Positions 1 to 10,340 of a DNA stretch of 64,000 nt are shown in pieces. Position 1 is the stretch's first letter, and each line of letters starts with the position of its first letter. Source of the stretch: Phycomyces nitens (Eukaryota > Mucoromycota > Mucoromycetes > Mucorales > Phycomycetaceae); NCBI GenBank assembly GCA_022702545.1, contig JAHRBC010000007.1:186001-250000 (forward strand). Direction: 5' to 3'. Position numbers and translations under genes: made by a program. A model generated the notes under the pieces. It did not search any database and had not been told where the DNA came from. It was given only the letters and a program-made list of their open reading frames with translations.

Positions 1-2
1 CT

Positions 3-596
3 GCTCCCAGCCAGCCTGTCAAGTCCTTGGCCGCCATCTCGCGTCTCCGTGAGAGACTCTCTGCCTGTACTGTTGCCCTGGCTGATGCCATTGAGCAAGA
101 TCAGCCTGATGAGGCCAAAGCTCACCTCCGCCAGAGCATTACATCAATGGAGGGCGATCTAACTCTTTTGCTCTCCGCCCATGCCCACCTGGTACGTCCT
201 GAACCTGTCTTTGCCGCACAGACAGCCCACCAGTCTCGTGTTGTCCCTCATGAGCTCCCTGTCTTCCAGTGGCAGGGTAACGAGTGGGACAGCACCCAGA
301 AGACCTATTCCTCCATTGAGGAATGCCTCAACAAGTTCAAGGATGTTCTTCTCTCCTACAGCCTCAACCTGAACGAGGACTGGCACCGTCTTCTCCCCAT
401 GGTTCTCTCAAGAGAACAACATTCCTGGTTTGACGACTACCTCCGTAGTTCTCCTGATCTCCCCTGGTCCTTTGCCCGCGGTGCCTTCGTAAAGGCATAT
501 GGTATCAATGACATGGAGCGCCGCGTCCAGCTCACCCAGGAGCTCATGATGATGAAGATGTCCACTAAGGAGTCGGTCAACCAATACACTGACTGA
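3..596 (+). pseudogene. Ty3/gypsy gag region, 5'-partial, ends at in-frame TGA
   Basis: This is the capsid-like part of the retrotransposon polyprotein. The frame is open from the first codon of the window, so the true start is upstream. The segment is rich in Leu and acidic residues and has the aromatic-rich helical pattern of a Ty3/gypsy gag (for example a W-F-D-D-Y-L stretch near 430-450 and S-V-N-Q-Y-T-D just before the stop). The stop TGA at 594-596 is followed in the same frame, without any shift, by the rest of the polyprotein. At this site gag families usually have an arginine, so a CGA to TGA change is likely (inference). Readthrough of the stop cannot be excluded. Confidence 0.75.
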
Positions 597-3500
597 TTCC
601 AACGGGTGCGCAGGGAAGCCCAGATCAACGATGATCTTCTCATGTCCGTGGCGTACACTGGTTCCCTGCTCCCCGAGCTCTCCAGACAGGTGTCACTCCT
701 TCAAGTGAACATGCCTCTGGAGAAAAGAGACACGATTGACCAAGCTGCTTCCCTTGCCAGGTCCATCTACAGCAAGGTCATCACCAGCCGCCCTTCTGGT
801 TCTCTTGCTTCGTCCGTGACCTCTTCTTCGGCCACATCTGTCTCTGCCTCTGCTTCTCCTGCTCGTTCCCCCTCTGGTCCCACTTCTGCTTCTGTTGGCC
901 GTTCCGCCGGTTCCTCTTGTGTGTCTTCACACAGTCATGACCGCTTCGCCGTGAAGCGCTGTACCTTGCATGGCAAGGGAAACCATGACTCGGAAGATTG
1001 CCAAGTTCTGAAGAACGTCCTGGCCGCCAAGGGTGGTAATCGTGTGGAGAAGCACGCCACCAATACCAACAAGTACGTTGGGTCCTCTCCGTGTCGCTGG
1101 TGTGGTGAAGTCTGGTCACCAAGACACCGCTGCTCTTCTGTCTCCGGCTCTTCCGGTTCTACGTTGGGCTCTGCTCGGGGCTCTGCTCCCCACTTCGCCG
1201 TCCGTTCTGCCCACGCTGTCGTGGAAGACCCTCTTGTTCCCTTGGATGCCAGTTCATCCGAGGACGACCAGTCCATGGAAATGGACTTGGAACAGTACTC
1301 TCCTTGTAAGTACACGAGCGCTAACGTAGATGTCTCTCAACAGTCTACTCACTCTTATCTTGTTCCCATCTCCTTAGAAGGCGAGCAACTGTGGGCATTG
1401 GTGAACACCGGGGCTACTATCAGTTCGGTGAACACAAAAATCTGTGGCAAATTTGGTTGGGCCATACTTCCCCGCAAGGGAAAGATCGTGTTGGCAACCA
1501 AGGACGTTACAACCCATAGACTAGGAGTTACAAATAAAATAAATGTTTCATATAATGATAAAAAAATAGCACACTCGTTTGAAGTTATGGATCTCGCTGA
1601 GAATATAGATGTTAGTATTGGTACAGACTTGATGCCTAGCCTTGGCATTCATTTGTTAGGACTGGCAACTAGTTGGTATGGATCTAACGCGCCTCAGGCT
1701 CCTACTCCCATAATTGAAAAAGAAGAACCCAATAATTCACCAGCTGGAACACCTGCTGAACATAGTACTTTCATGAAGGCTCTTTTACCCTTTATTAAGT
1801 CAAACGAAGCTATCCCCATTTCCTCATTCTGTACAGTTAAAGAGTCTATCGTACGTCTGCCTACTCCTCCAGGTCAGGTAGTCTATTGGCGTCAATATCC
1901 CATCGCTCTGCAACTTGTACCACTGATGGCCAAACACATCAAACAATGGCTAACTGATGGCACAATCCAGCGTGCACCCGTCAACACTAAGTGGAATAGC
2001 CCACTTACCTTCGCACCCAAGAAAGATGAGTTTGGCAACCCAACAGGAAAGAGACCTTGCCTGGATCCCAGAGCAATCAACACTCTTCTGCCAGATGACA
2101 GGTTCCCTCTGCCACTCATTTCCGAGCTCTTCCACAAGCTACGAGGTGCCACCATATTCACCACTCTTGACCTCAAGAGTGCATTCCATCGCTTTAAGAT
2201 TCATGAGGATGATCGACACAAGACCACATTCACATTCGAAGGCAATCAGTATATGTTTCGTGGATGTCCATTCGGCCTCAAGCCTTTGTCATCCAAGTTT
2301 CAACGTGTTGTGAATCTCATTTACCATGACACTCCATATGTTACTGCCTTTGTGGATGATATCGTAGTCTTTTCCACTAACATGACTGACCATGTTAAAC
2401 ACGTCCAAACTGCCATTCAAAAGCTTACAGACGTCAACCTCATTCTTAATCCACAGAAATGTCACTTCGCGCAAACTTCTGTATCTTTACTGGGTTTCAC
2501 TGTGAGTACAAGAGGTGTTGATCTCGATGCTCGCAAAGTTCATAACGCCAACATCTGGCCTCAACCCAAGTCTGGCAAAGACATTCAAAGATTCCTCGGT
2601 CTCGTCAATTACTTTCGCGAGCATATTCCAAACTTGTCACAACTGTCGTCTCCACTTGATAAACTGCGCAATGCTGACTCATTACAAGGGTTATGGACTA
2701 AGGAACAAACACAAGCTTTTTCCAAGCTCAAACACGCACTTACCCACGCACCAGTTATAAGCCACCCGGACACCAATCAGCCTTTCCTGGTTGCCACGGA
2801 CGCCTCTAACACTGGAATAGGCGCAGTGCTCTATCAGATCATCAACAACCAATATCGGTACATTGGCTTCATGGCTCGCTCTCTCTCCAAGTCTGAACGT
2901 AACTATCCCGTTACCAAACGTGAACTCCTGGGTATTGTCTACGCCCTGACCAAATTCCACAAGTTTCTGTGGGGTAACAAATTCACGTTGTACACGGACC
3001 ACAAGGCACTCACCTACCTTCACACACAAGAGATCGCCAATCCTATGATGATTAACTGGCTTGACGTGCTCTGCAACTATAACTACGACATAGTTCACAG
3101 ACCTGGCATTGCAAATATTTTACCAGATGCTCTATCGCGCCTTTTCACCTTGGAAAAACCGCTGGGGGAGGATAAAACCATAGAACCCTCTATGAAGCAT
3201 CTGGTAAAAGCAGTACAGAAACCATCACATGCCCTTCAACGAATGCACAACACAAGCGAAATGATTACACCACCAATCAAAGACAGACAGCATATCCTCA
3301 ATCAAGCACATCTACTCGGCCACTTTGGTATAGATGCTATAGTCAATGCTATACACAGTGATGGACTCCACTGGACTAACCTCAAGCAAGACGCCACAGC
3401 AACGGTAAAGAACTGCTTGAACTGTCAACAATTCAATGTCACAAAACACGGTTATCACCCACTGAAACCTATTACTGCCAGTCAACCAGGTGAACACTGG

Positions 3501-4598
3501 GCCATTGATCTTGCTGGTCCATACACCACCTCACACAACGGCAACCATTATATCCTAGTAATGGTTGACATCTTCTCCCGATTCTGTATACTCCACGCAA
3601 TTCCTGACAAGACATCCTTAACAATTGCAAGACAACTTGTTCAGATCTTCTGTGACTATGGATTACCCAAGATCCTACAGTCAGACAACGGTACCGAGTT
3701 TGTCAATGAACTCGTCAAGACATTCACCCAGGCAGCAGGAATCGATCATCGCCTAGTGACCCCATATCATCCAAGAGCAAATGGTGTTGCTGAGAAATGG
3801 GTACACATGGCAAAGGAAGTCATAAACAAGAGAACACAAGGAGCAAAGCAAGACTGGGATTTATACATCCCAAGTACGCAACTGGCCATAAACAGCAAAC
3901 ATGCTAAACTACATGGCACACGTCCCTTCACTCTCATGTTTGCCAGACAACCGACCGATTTCTCTGACTACCAAAAAACGGATAGTACACACACTTCTCC
4001 AAACTGTCTAAAAGAAAGAAAGGACCGTATCGAACAAATGGAGACTGTCGTATTCCCGGCTATCCGAGAACGTATCAAGGCCACACAAGCAGCAGACAAG
4101 GGAAGACACGATAAGGGCCATAATATCATAATGGAGTTTCCCAATGACAGCAACGTGATGATCAAGAATATCCTCAGAAAATCCAAGACCGATCCAAGAT
4201 ATGAGGGACCATTCACAGTCAAGGGCAGAACAAAAGGAGGCAGCTACATCTTGCAAGACGAAACGGGCGCACTTTTATCAAGAAACATTCCGCCCTCGCA
4301 AATTAAGCTGATATCCCAAGATACCGTTATCTCTTCTGACAATTTCTACGAGATACAAGCCATCATTGACCATCGTAAAGACAAAGGTGACTATCTTTAC
4401 AGAGTACGTTGGAAAAACTATGCACCAGATCAAGACACTTGGGAACCAACCAGTCACTTCAACGATTTGAGCATTATTGACAAATACTGGCAAAGACGAG
4501 GTGCTGAACAACCTCAGAAACAATCTACGATCAAACACAACAAGCGCACCATGTCATCCCAAGAACCTACGCGATCCAGTAAACGCAGACGCAACTGA
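597..4598 (+). CDS. Ty3/gypsy pol: retropepsin-like, RT, RNase H, integrase, chromodomain
   Basis: The frame is open from just after the TGA to 4598; the first possible initiator is a GTG at 606, so this is probably one polyprotein with the upstream gag. Around 955-1010 is a C-x2-H-x5-H-x4-C knuckle and near 1098-1135 a second Cys/His cluster. The protease motif reads NTGA (1404-1415) in place of D-T/S-G-A. Reverse transcriptase has FVDD at 2349-2360 instead of YxDD. RNase H shows ATDAS, a conserved TKRE and TDHKAL. Integrase has an H-H-C-C zinc module (about 3310-3430) and the D, D, E catalytic set (AIDLAGP, SDNGTEF, NGVAEKW). A chromodomain with the W-K-N-Y and D-T-W-E-P signature lies at about 4342-4495 and probably targets integration to modified histones. 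The C-terminus is basic. Confidence 0.93.
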   Translation, partial: FQRVRREAQINDDLLMSVAYTGSLLPELSRQVSLLQVNMPLEKRDTIDQAASLARSIYSKVITSRPSGSLASSVTSSSATSVSASASPARSPSGPTSASVGRSAGSSCVSSHSHDRFAVKRCTLHGKGNHDSEDCQVLKNVLAAKGGNRVEKHATNTNKYVGSSPCRWCGEVWSPRHRCSSVSGSSGSTLGSARGSAPHFAVRSAHAVVEDPLVPLDASSSEDDQSMEMDLEQYSPCKYTSANVDVSQQSTHSYLVPISLEGEQLWALVNTGATISSVNTKICGKFGWAILPRKGKIVLATKDVTTHRLGVTNKINVSYNDKKIAHSFEVMDLAENIDVSIGTDLMPSLGIHLLGLATSWYGSNAPQAPTPIIEKEEPNNSPAGTPAEHSTFMKALLPFIKSNEAIPISSFCTVKESIVRLPTPPGQVVYWRQYPIALQLVPLMAKHIKQWLTDGTIQRAPVNTKWNSPLTFAPKKDEFGNPTGKRPCLDPRAINTLLPDDRFPLPLISELFHKLRGATIFTTLDLKSAFHRFKIHEDDRHKTTFTFEGNQYMFRGCPFGLKPLSSKFQRVVNLIYHDTPYVTAFVDDIVVFSTNMTDHVKHVQTAIQKLTDVNLILNPQKCHFAQTSVSLLGFTVSTRGVDLDARKVHNANIWPQPKSGKDIQRFLGLVNYFREHIPNLSQLSSPLDKLRNADSLQGLWTKEQTQAFSKLKHALTHAPVISHPDTNQPFLVATDASNTGIGAVLYQIINNQYRYIGFMARSLSKSERNYPVTKRELLGIVYALTKFHKFLWGNKFTLYTDHKALTYLHTQEIANPMMINWLDVLCNYNYDIVHRPGIANILPDALSRLFTLEKPLGEDKTIEPSMKHLVKAVQKPSHALQRMHNTSEMITPPIKDRQHILNQAHLLGHFGIDAIVNAIHSDGLHWTNLKQDATATVKNCLNCQQFNVTKHGYHPLKPITASQPGEHWAIDLAGPYTTSHNGNHYILVMVDIFSRFCILHAIPDKTSLTIARQLVQIFCDYGLPKILQSDNGTEFVNELVKTFTQAAGIDHRLVTPYHPRANGVAEKWVHMAKEVINKRTQGAKQDWDLYIPSTQLAINSKHAKLHGTRPFTLMFARQPTDFSDYQKTDSTHTSPNCLKERKDRIEQMETVVFPAIRERIKATQAADKGRHDKGHNIIMEFPNDSNVMIKNILRKSKTDPRYEGPFTVKGRTKGGSYILQDETGALLSRNIPPSQIKLISQDTVISSDNFYEIQAIIDHRKDKGDYLYRVRWKNYAPDQDTWEPTSHFNDLSIIDKYWQRRGAEQPQKQSTIKHNKRTMSSQEPTRSSKRRRN

Positions 4599-4665
4599 AC
4601 TCAACAAATGCTACAGTGTATCCTTACATATGCTCCCACGGCAATTCAAACGGTTGTTCCAACCT

Positions 4666-4674
4666 GGAGGGGGG
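4666..4674 (+). promoter_or_regulatory. Polypurine tract for plus-strand DNA synthesis
   Basis: A nine-base purine run lies three bases upstream of the LTR TG terminus, the position expected for the primer of plus-strand synthesis in LTR retrotransposons. Confidence 0.75.
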
Positions 4675-4677
4675 TAA

Positions 4678-5057
4678 TGTTGTATCCAACATAATCGTAG
4701 ATTGAAACATTAACACAAATTACCAATATTGAAACATATTGAATAACTGACCTACTGGAAGTGCACTAAAGAGTGTACCTTTCCAAATACATTATTCATA
4801 CGTAAAGACACACTAACAACCAGTACTAACACACTGGTTAATAGTACTAAGTAAAATAACAAGTCATATCTAATAGTTGGTAGAGAGAACAGACATTACA
4901 TGATATCATCATATCATCACCAGCACTCATCTCAATGTCTATATAAACGCACAATACGAATAGCAATAGTCTTCATCTTATTCACAAATTCTTTCTCTCT
5001 CAATAAACAAAGTCTCACCGTACTCTTGTCCGTGCTTTGTTTTCCTCTGATTTAACA
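4678..5057 (+). repeat. 3' LTR of the Ty3/gypsy element (380 bp)
   Basis: The repeat starts TGTTG and ends TTAACA, giving a short TGTT/AACA inverted terminus and canonical TG...CA ends. A TATA box (TATAAA) at 4942-4947 and a polyadenylation signal AATAAA at 5002-5007 lie in the order U3-R expected of an LTR. The 5' partner is outside the window, so divergence between LTRs cannot be measured. Confidence 0.88.
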
Positions 5058-5158
5058 CCCAGTCTTTGAAGAAGAAAGCAGCCCAATTGTTGAAGCGTGT
5101 TGCAGCTGTGAAAGAAACTGAACTGCCTGTTGATTTAGCAGTCCCACTCCCTCAATAG
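5058..5158 (+). pseudogene. Short open frame interrupted by the retrotransposon (remnant)
   Basis: Directly after the LTR the sequence stays open for about 32 codons and ends at TAG 5156-5158. It is rich in Lys, Ala and Val (a K-K-K-A-A-Q-L-L-K-R-V-A-A-V-K segment) and has markedly more balanced base composition than the AT-rich DNA that follows. It could be the 3' end of a host or transposon gene into which the element inserted. No family is recognised. Confidence 0.3.
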
Positions 5159-5628
5159 GCTGTAAAAAATAATTAAATATATTCTATTTTGTTTTATTTT
5201 GTTCTATCTTATTTATCTAAGCCATATATTCCCAATATTTTTGATTATGTTGATAGTAAAAAAAAGGTATTTGTGATATTTGGTAGTAGAAAAGGGACGG
5301 TGGATACTTTGAGACTCTTTATTGTGATTGAGAAAAAGTTAAAGTTATATCCAGTCCTTTATTCAAGAAGTGTGTTAACTTAGTATTTATAATTATTGTT
5401 ATAATTCTTATCAGCTTGGATATTCATTATCATAATAGCTGTGTTATTAGTTAATAGGTATTTTGGGACTTTGTCCCACAATAGATTGGGTATGGTATTT
5501 TCATATTTGGATAAGGATTTCTGGATGGTATAGTTTGTCTTGATTTTAGATAATCCAGCTATCTGGGTTTATATATCACTTTTCTCTGATATACCATTAT
5601 GCCAAATACAACAGTATTATATATATAT
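5159..5628. other. AT-rich spacer, nothing recognised
   Basis: A low-complexity T-rich stretch downstream of the transposase stop. No convincing coding frame, terminal repeat or RNA gene was seen. The distal end of the CACTA-type transposon carrying the transposase should be here or further left, but no CACTA terminus was found. Confidence 0.5.
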
Positions 5629-6614
5629 TTATGCATATATTTTTCTAAGTAAAGGGACAATGAGCATCTTAATGTTCCCACTTTCTGTTCTATGCTCTCC
5701 AATGGCAACTGACAACAGAATATGGTGTACTGGCAGAATGTTTTGGTAATTGCCTCTGGTAAACATTGTCTCACACAGCTCTACATCTTGCCCACTTCTT
5801 ACATCTTGGCTTGCTGTCTGGTACCACTTAACATATGCAAATACATGCTGATCAAATTGGCCGGTTCTTGGATCAAAGATAGCATTTGAGAAAAGGTATT
5901 GGATTTGGCCAGTGAAGGCACTAATCCCATGATCATTGTTCTCACCAAATAAGGCTTGTATATATGATCTGCTGTTGGCTCTACCATTGCTACCTTTATA
6001 AACCTGGCCAAGAAGATTGATGAAAGGAATTTTCTGAATCATATTGCTAATCATTTTCTGGCCAAAAACTGCATCTCTATAGCTCTGTAAAGAGTCATTT
6101 CCATATGATGTCTGGTAGAATTCGAGCAAGTGGGCATACTCTTCTTCTTTTATTGGACTGTGTGCACTGAGAGTGAGAGGGTGGGCAGATGGTGGTAATG
6201 GCTCATTTCTCTTGACACCAAAGATGTTTGATTCAGCAAAGGCAAGAAAGTTTTTTAAGTTGAATCCAGTGGGAGAGATGGGAGCATATGACATGGAGGC
6301 AATAGGGACCGCAGGAATATTATTTACAAGTTCAGAGATCAAGAAAGTGTGTGATTTGTTTTCCATGAATGGCAGGATTCTATGAGCAAGGTCAACTTTA
6401 CAAACGTTCTCAAGGTACTTTCTCATAAAGGTTCCCTCAAAACCATCTTTCTTATTCGTGGAGTAGTTTTTCAAGATACCATTGTATTTTTCAAAGCTGA
6501 ATAGCCAATATCCATATACTGGGCCAAAGTTCAGGATCGTTTCTTGAAGATGAAGATGCAGATGCATATTTGGCGAGATGAATTCTATGCTGTATATGTT
6601 TTGACATTGACGGC

Positions 6615-8982
6615 TGTTGTGGGTAGAGTAAAAATAAGAAAGATACGAAAGAATTCGTGAGAACTTGTGTAGGGTGTTTATTATCAAGAAAAAGGTTATC
6701 TTTCTACACAGAACTAACTACTGATATTTATATGTTTTCTGATTTATAATTCAGTATATGCTTTGGTAATATTTATCACGATGAGTCATCTTCCAGGAGT
6801 ATTGTCTTTCTGGAAAGATCCAGAGAGACCTATTGATATTATACTTCTCCAGTCAGATCAGCCAGAGAGCTTTGGTAAAGAAGAGCATTCACTACAAAAG
6901 TCTAAGAGTATTATGTAGATAAAACTTATAAAATAAGCTACTTAATTGTATAGTTTTACTATGCTTTTGGTAATATATAATTGTGATCTGTAGTAGACTA
7001 AAAAGATATGGGAGTGAACTGAATCATCCTACCTACTGGTGTACAAGAATCCAATGTAGAATATTTAAATGCCCTCAAACAGTGCAAAACTTAAATATAC
7101 ATTGTAGCCACAATATATTCCTAGTCGATCTACCCTTTTTTGCATTGTATTTTACGATACACAGACAGTTTGTGTCAGGGGAGATTGACCACTTACAAAC
7201 AACCAGTTTTATCTTTCATTATATTTTATAGTGGGTTTTATAATATGTTTTAACAGTCCATCAAGGATGATTGTAGACTATTGCAAGGTAAGTGTAGTTA
7301 TTCTATGCAAACAAGCCTCTCTGGTTTATTGTTTTTTTGGAGCAATAGATTCTGAAAATTTTTATTTTTTGTTTTATTTGATAAAAAATACATTTGCGCT
7401 ATATATTCTAGTCTCTAGATTATTTCTTTGGTATATCTATTCTACCAATCGATATTTCTTGGTCAGCACCATCAACTGGTTCTTAATAGAGCCAGGATAC
7501 TTACCTAGCTGAGAGAAAGCCAATACTGTCTAAAAGTAAAAGAGAAGATTGTTAGTAAATTATTTTTATATAAATCATTCATTCTTATACTTACATTTTT
7601 AATATAATAAATAAAACATTTGATAGACTCTCTGTAATATACCAACAAATGATTATTGTCTAATAGATATATATTAATATTTGTAGATAAACAATATGTA
7701 ATACTAAAATATTAGTTTACTTACAAGATATAGCCATTGGAATGGCCAGATAATTTCAATCGGGAATCAATATAAGAGCATAGCAAGATGTCTGTTATAG
7801 ATGTTATTAAAGAGAACATATTTATAATATAAAAGGTTTACCAGAATATTATATTGAGATAGATAGAAAAATAGAATTTGTGGCTATATATAAAAGAGTG
7901 ATTTGGTTAATAAAGAATAGCTTTAGCATAATATGATCTTACCTTTGGATATACAGCCAAGTGCAATAGAGAGCCCCATAATATATTTATAAGCAGTTAC
8001 CTATGAATAATAAAATAGATTGAGTAAAAAATATATTCACAAGAGAAAGAAAAGAATTAATTACCAGAGTATTTTGCGGTAATATTTAGGCACAAAAGAA
8101 TATAAAAAATAAAAAGGAAAAACAAATACTTTGTATTAAAAGGCTGTTTGACCCTGATAAAATGTGGGAAATAAAAATGATAATCCAAAAGAATATGCCT
8201 GCCGTCATTTTCATATCTTTGTAGTTTATAGTTTATTAGGTTGAAAAAGATGTCTAGATATAGAACAAGAGTGTACACAATGCTGTTAAATAATAATAAA
8301 ACTATAAGACAATTCATTATCTTCAGTCAACTTATTTACTTGCAAGCATACTGGTCATATTTCTCTTCCTTCTTATGAGAATAAACATGATAATAATTGA
8401 TTTGTTTATTATTTCTACTCCAATTAATTTAATGATATAGTTACAAGAAGTAGAAATAAATCACAAACAAATATGACATCTAAAAGGCTCTACTTTATTA
8501 TTCTATCCAATAGAACATATTGAATAATATAATCGCCATCAAAAATAAAAAAGTTTATTATGTTTAACTTCAGTCTACTAATGGTAAGATAATATAGTAG
8601 TTTGTTATGAATGAAACCACTCAATTTTTGTAGTGATTTATGCTATTGGTAATATTTTAATATTCCAACCCAGATACTTGGGTAATGTTTTTAGAATTAT
8701 TAATTCATTGTAGTTGTAGTCTCTCAATCAAGTATTCATATAATCAACAAAATATGTAGATGGAATATAATGATGCCATTAGATAAATATGTGTATATCT
8801 GTATATCCCATATTATGGTGATAACAATAATAATAATAAATAATAATCAATTATGTGTATGATGATCTGTGTATTGGATAATCTCATAAAGGCAGATCTG
8901 TTTGACTGGAATAGCTGAGGATATTATTTTATCCTTCAGTCTTACTCTCAGATTCAGCAGTGATCAATACTCATTTACAACA
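6615..8982 (-). repeat. Solo LTR, 619 bp, interrupted by a CACTA element (copy B)
   Basis: The ends are TGTTGT and ACAACA and the element is flanked by perfect 5-bp duplications ACGGC at 6610-6614 and 8983-8987. Removing the 1746-bp nested element and its 3-bp duplication leaves 619 bp, the same length as the inverted copy at 12895-13513, to which it is nearly identical. TG...CA ends plus 5-bp duplications, with no internal coding region, indicate a solo LTR left by recombination. The orientation of transcription is not certain. Confidence 0.88.
6890..8635 (+). mobile_element. Non-autonomous CACTA (EnSpm/CMC) DNA transposon, 1746 bp
   Basis: The element begins CACTACAAAAG and ends with TTTTTGTAGTG, giving inverted termini of 10-11 bp that start with the diagnostic CACTA. 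It is flanked by the 3-bp duplication ATT (6887-6889 and 8636-8638), the target size of CACTA elements. The uninterrupted sister LTR at 12895-13513 gives the empty site. The interior is AT-rich and has no transposase-like frame (the longest are under 100 codons), so it must be moved in trans. Its first ~105 bp are shared with the sequence starting at 11230. Confidence 0.88.
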
Positions 8983-10176
8983 ACGGCCAAACAATTCCAG
9001 ACAGTAGTGTGCCTCAGCCAATTCATCTTTGGATATGCTTGGTCTTGCCAAGTATCTGCATGCATTTACAAAACACATCCAGTTGTCAAGATTCTCACGC
9101 GGTAAACGGCCCAGCAAAAGAACAGGAGAGTAGACCAGGCACCAAGATCTCCACTCATCAGCCTTCATGAAAGAAAAATCCTTTCCAATTTTCTTTCTCA
9201 ACAATGTGAAATCTGGGGGAAGGATCATGGTCTTGGCCTGTTGCTGCATTTCTATCAAGTCTCTATTGGTAATCAGGCCAGCTGATCTCCACTTCTCCAT
9301 CATACATTTCACAGTTCCCAGAAAGAGGTTATGCATTGGGTCAATTATGGTGCACTCCACTACATTAAAGTACTCAAGATTGTGGAGTTCTGACCAGCGG
9401 ACACCATTCTCTCTTTCCATCCTCTTCTGTTCAGTATCATTTGACACATTTTTCCAGGCAGCAGCATGTTGGTGGTTTTCTGTATCAGTTTGAGCCACCC
9501 ACTCTGAGAAAATGAACACAGAATAGTCCATTCCAGTATTTCCAGGAAGACAAGAAAATCTGCAATTACACTTGTGGCAGGTGTTTATACTGGCATGAGA
9601 TGTAAATCCACATGTTTTGCGAGCTGCAGGAATATCACAAGCAACCAAAAGAAGAGCTGCACGGACAAGAGCACCAGAAGGACAATGGAAGGTCGACATA
9701 ATGATGCCACCATATAGTTTCTTGAGTTTGACAATAAGAGGGGCCAAATAGTGATTGATTTCACTCATTCTTGGTTCTTTCAGACCTGGCCTCAAACCAA
9801 CAAGGACCACATTCTCCTTCTTGTATCTCTCCTCTCTTATCAAGTTGTTGATCGAAAGATAGATTGCTCCACAAGAATAAGCAACCCCATCAAAAGGCTG
9901 AAACCAGTCAATGTTTAGTGTGAGCATCAGAGACTGCTCATGGGCTACAAATTGTTCATTGTTTTGGTCTTTCAGTGCACCCCACTTTGCTCCATCATAG
10001 ATATCAAACAGTGCGTCAGGAACTTGTTGTCTGAACCTCCAATGGTTGACCATGCGTTCAAATTTAGGATGGCGGAAGAGAGAAGACAAGGTGTTTGTGA
10101 CCGAGTTGTACATGTACACCCTTTTTGGTGGAGCCAAGCTACTGGATGATCCCAAGAAAAGCTCATTATACTTCAC

Positions 10177-10340
10177 AAGTCAGAGACTCTGACTGTGTTA
10201 CTATCTTTTCTTTATTTGTTGAAAGTTTTGAAATTTTAAAGATAATAATGTATATATAGTTAATAGGTGGTCAATGTCAACCTTTATCATCTTTTTTTTT
10301 GCATCCTGGTGCTTGACCATTCGGAAGTCTTTTTGTTTCA
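10177..10340. other. Junction region, no gene seen
   Basis: AT-rich sequence between the 5' end of the transposase block and the gag-like fragment. No terminal repeat was identified. Confidence 0.4.

Larger units (their letters stand above)
1..5057 (+). mobile_element. Ty3/gypsy LTR retrotransposon with chromodomain, 5' end outside window
   Basis: Gag and pol are read in one frame and are followed by a purine tract and a 380-bp LTR. The order of domains is gag, zinc-finger region, retropepsin-like, reverse transcriptase, RNase H, integrase and chromodomain, which is the Ty3/gypsy (Metaviridae, chromovirus-like) order. The left edge of the window lies inside gag, so the 5' LTR and the left copy of the target duplication are not visible. 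The base pentamer right after the 3' LTR is CCCAG, which predicts the target duplication. Two lesions (an in-frame TGA at 594-596 and an Asn in the protease active site) suggest an inactive copy. Confidence 0.93.
5629..10176 (-). pseudogene. CACTA/EnSpm-type TNP2 transposase gene, split by a solo LTR
   Basis: Two minus-strand coding blocks, 10176-8983 and 6614-5629, are parts of one transposase of the TNP2/Transposase_21 type. The upstream block has the family hallmarks D-W-F-Q-P-F, a C-D-I-P-A-A-R-K-x-C-G-F segment followed by C-H-K-C, and D-P-M-H-N-L-F-L-G. The downstream block has the conserved N-M-H-L-H-L-H-L-Q, F-G-P-V-Y-x-x-W-L-F-S-F-E-K-Y-N-G segment of the C-terminal domain. If the 619-bp LTR, its passenger and one copy of the 5-base duplication are ignored, the blocks meet in the same frame at a Gly-Arg pair with no codon lost, so the gene was open when the LTR entered. 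The 5' part is incomplete: an in-frame stop lies just upstream of 10176 and no ATG is evident. Confidence 0.85.

Noticed and set aside
6615..8982. Large intron in the TNP2 transposase gene (GTAAATG donor, CACAACAG acceptor)
   Set aside because: The same 619-bp sequence occurs at 12895-13513 in an unrelated place, both copies have TG...CA ends and different perfect 5-bp duplications. It is an inserted LTR, not a normal intron, although splicing from these sites is conceivable.
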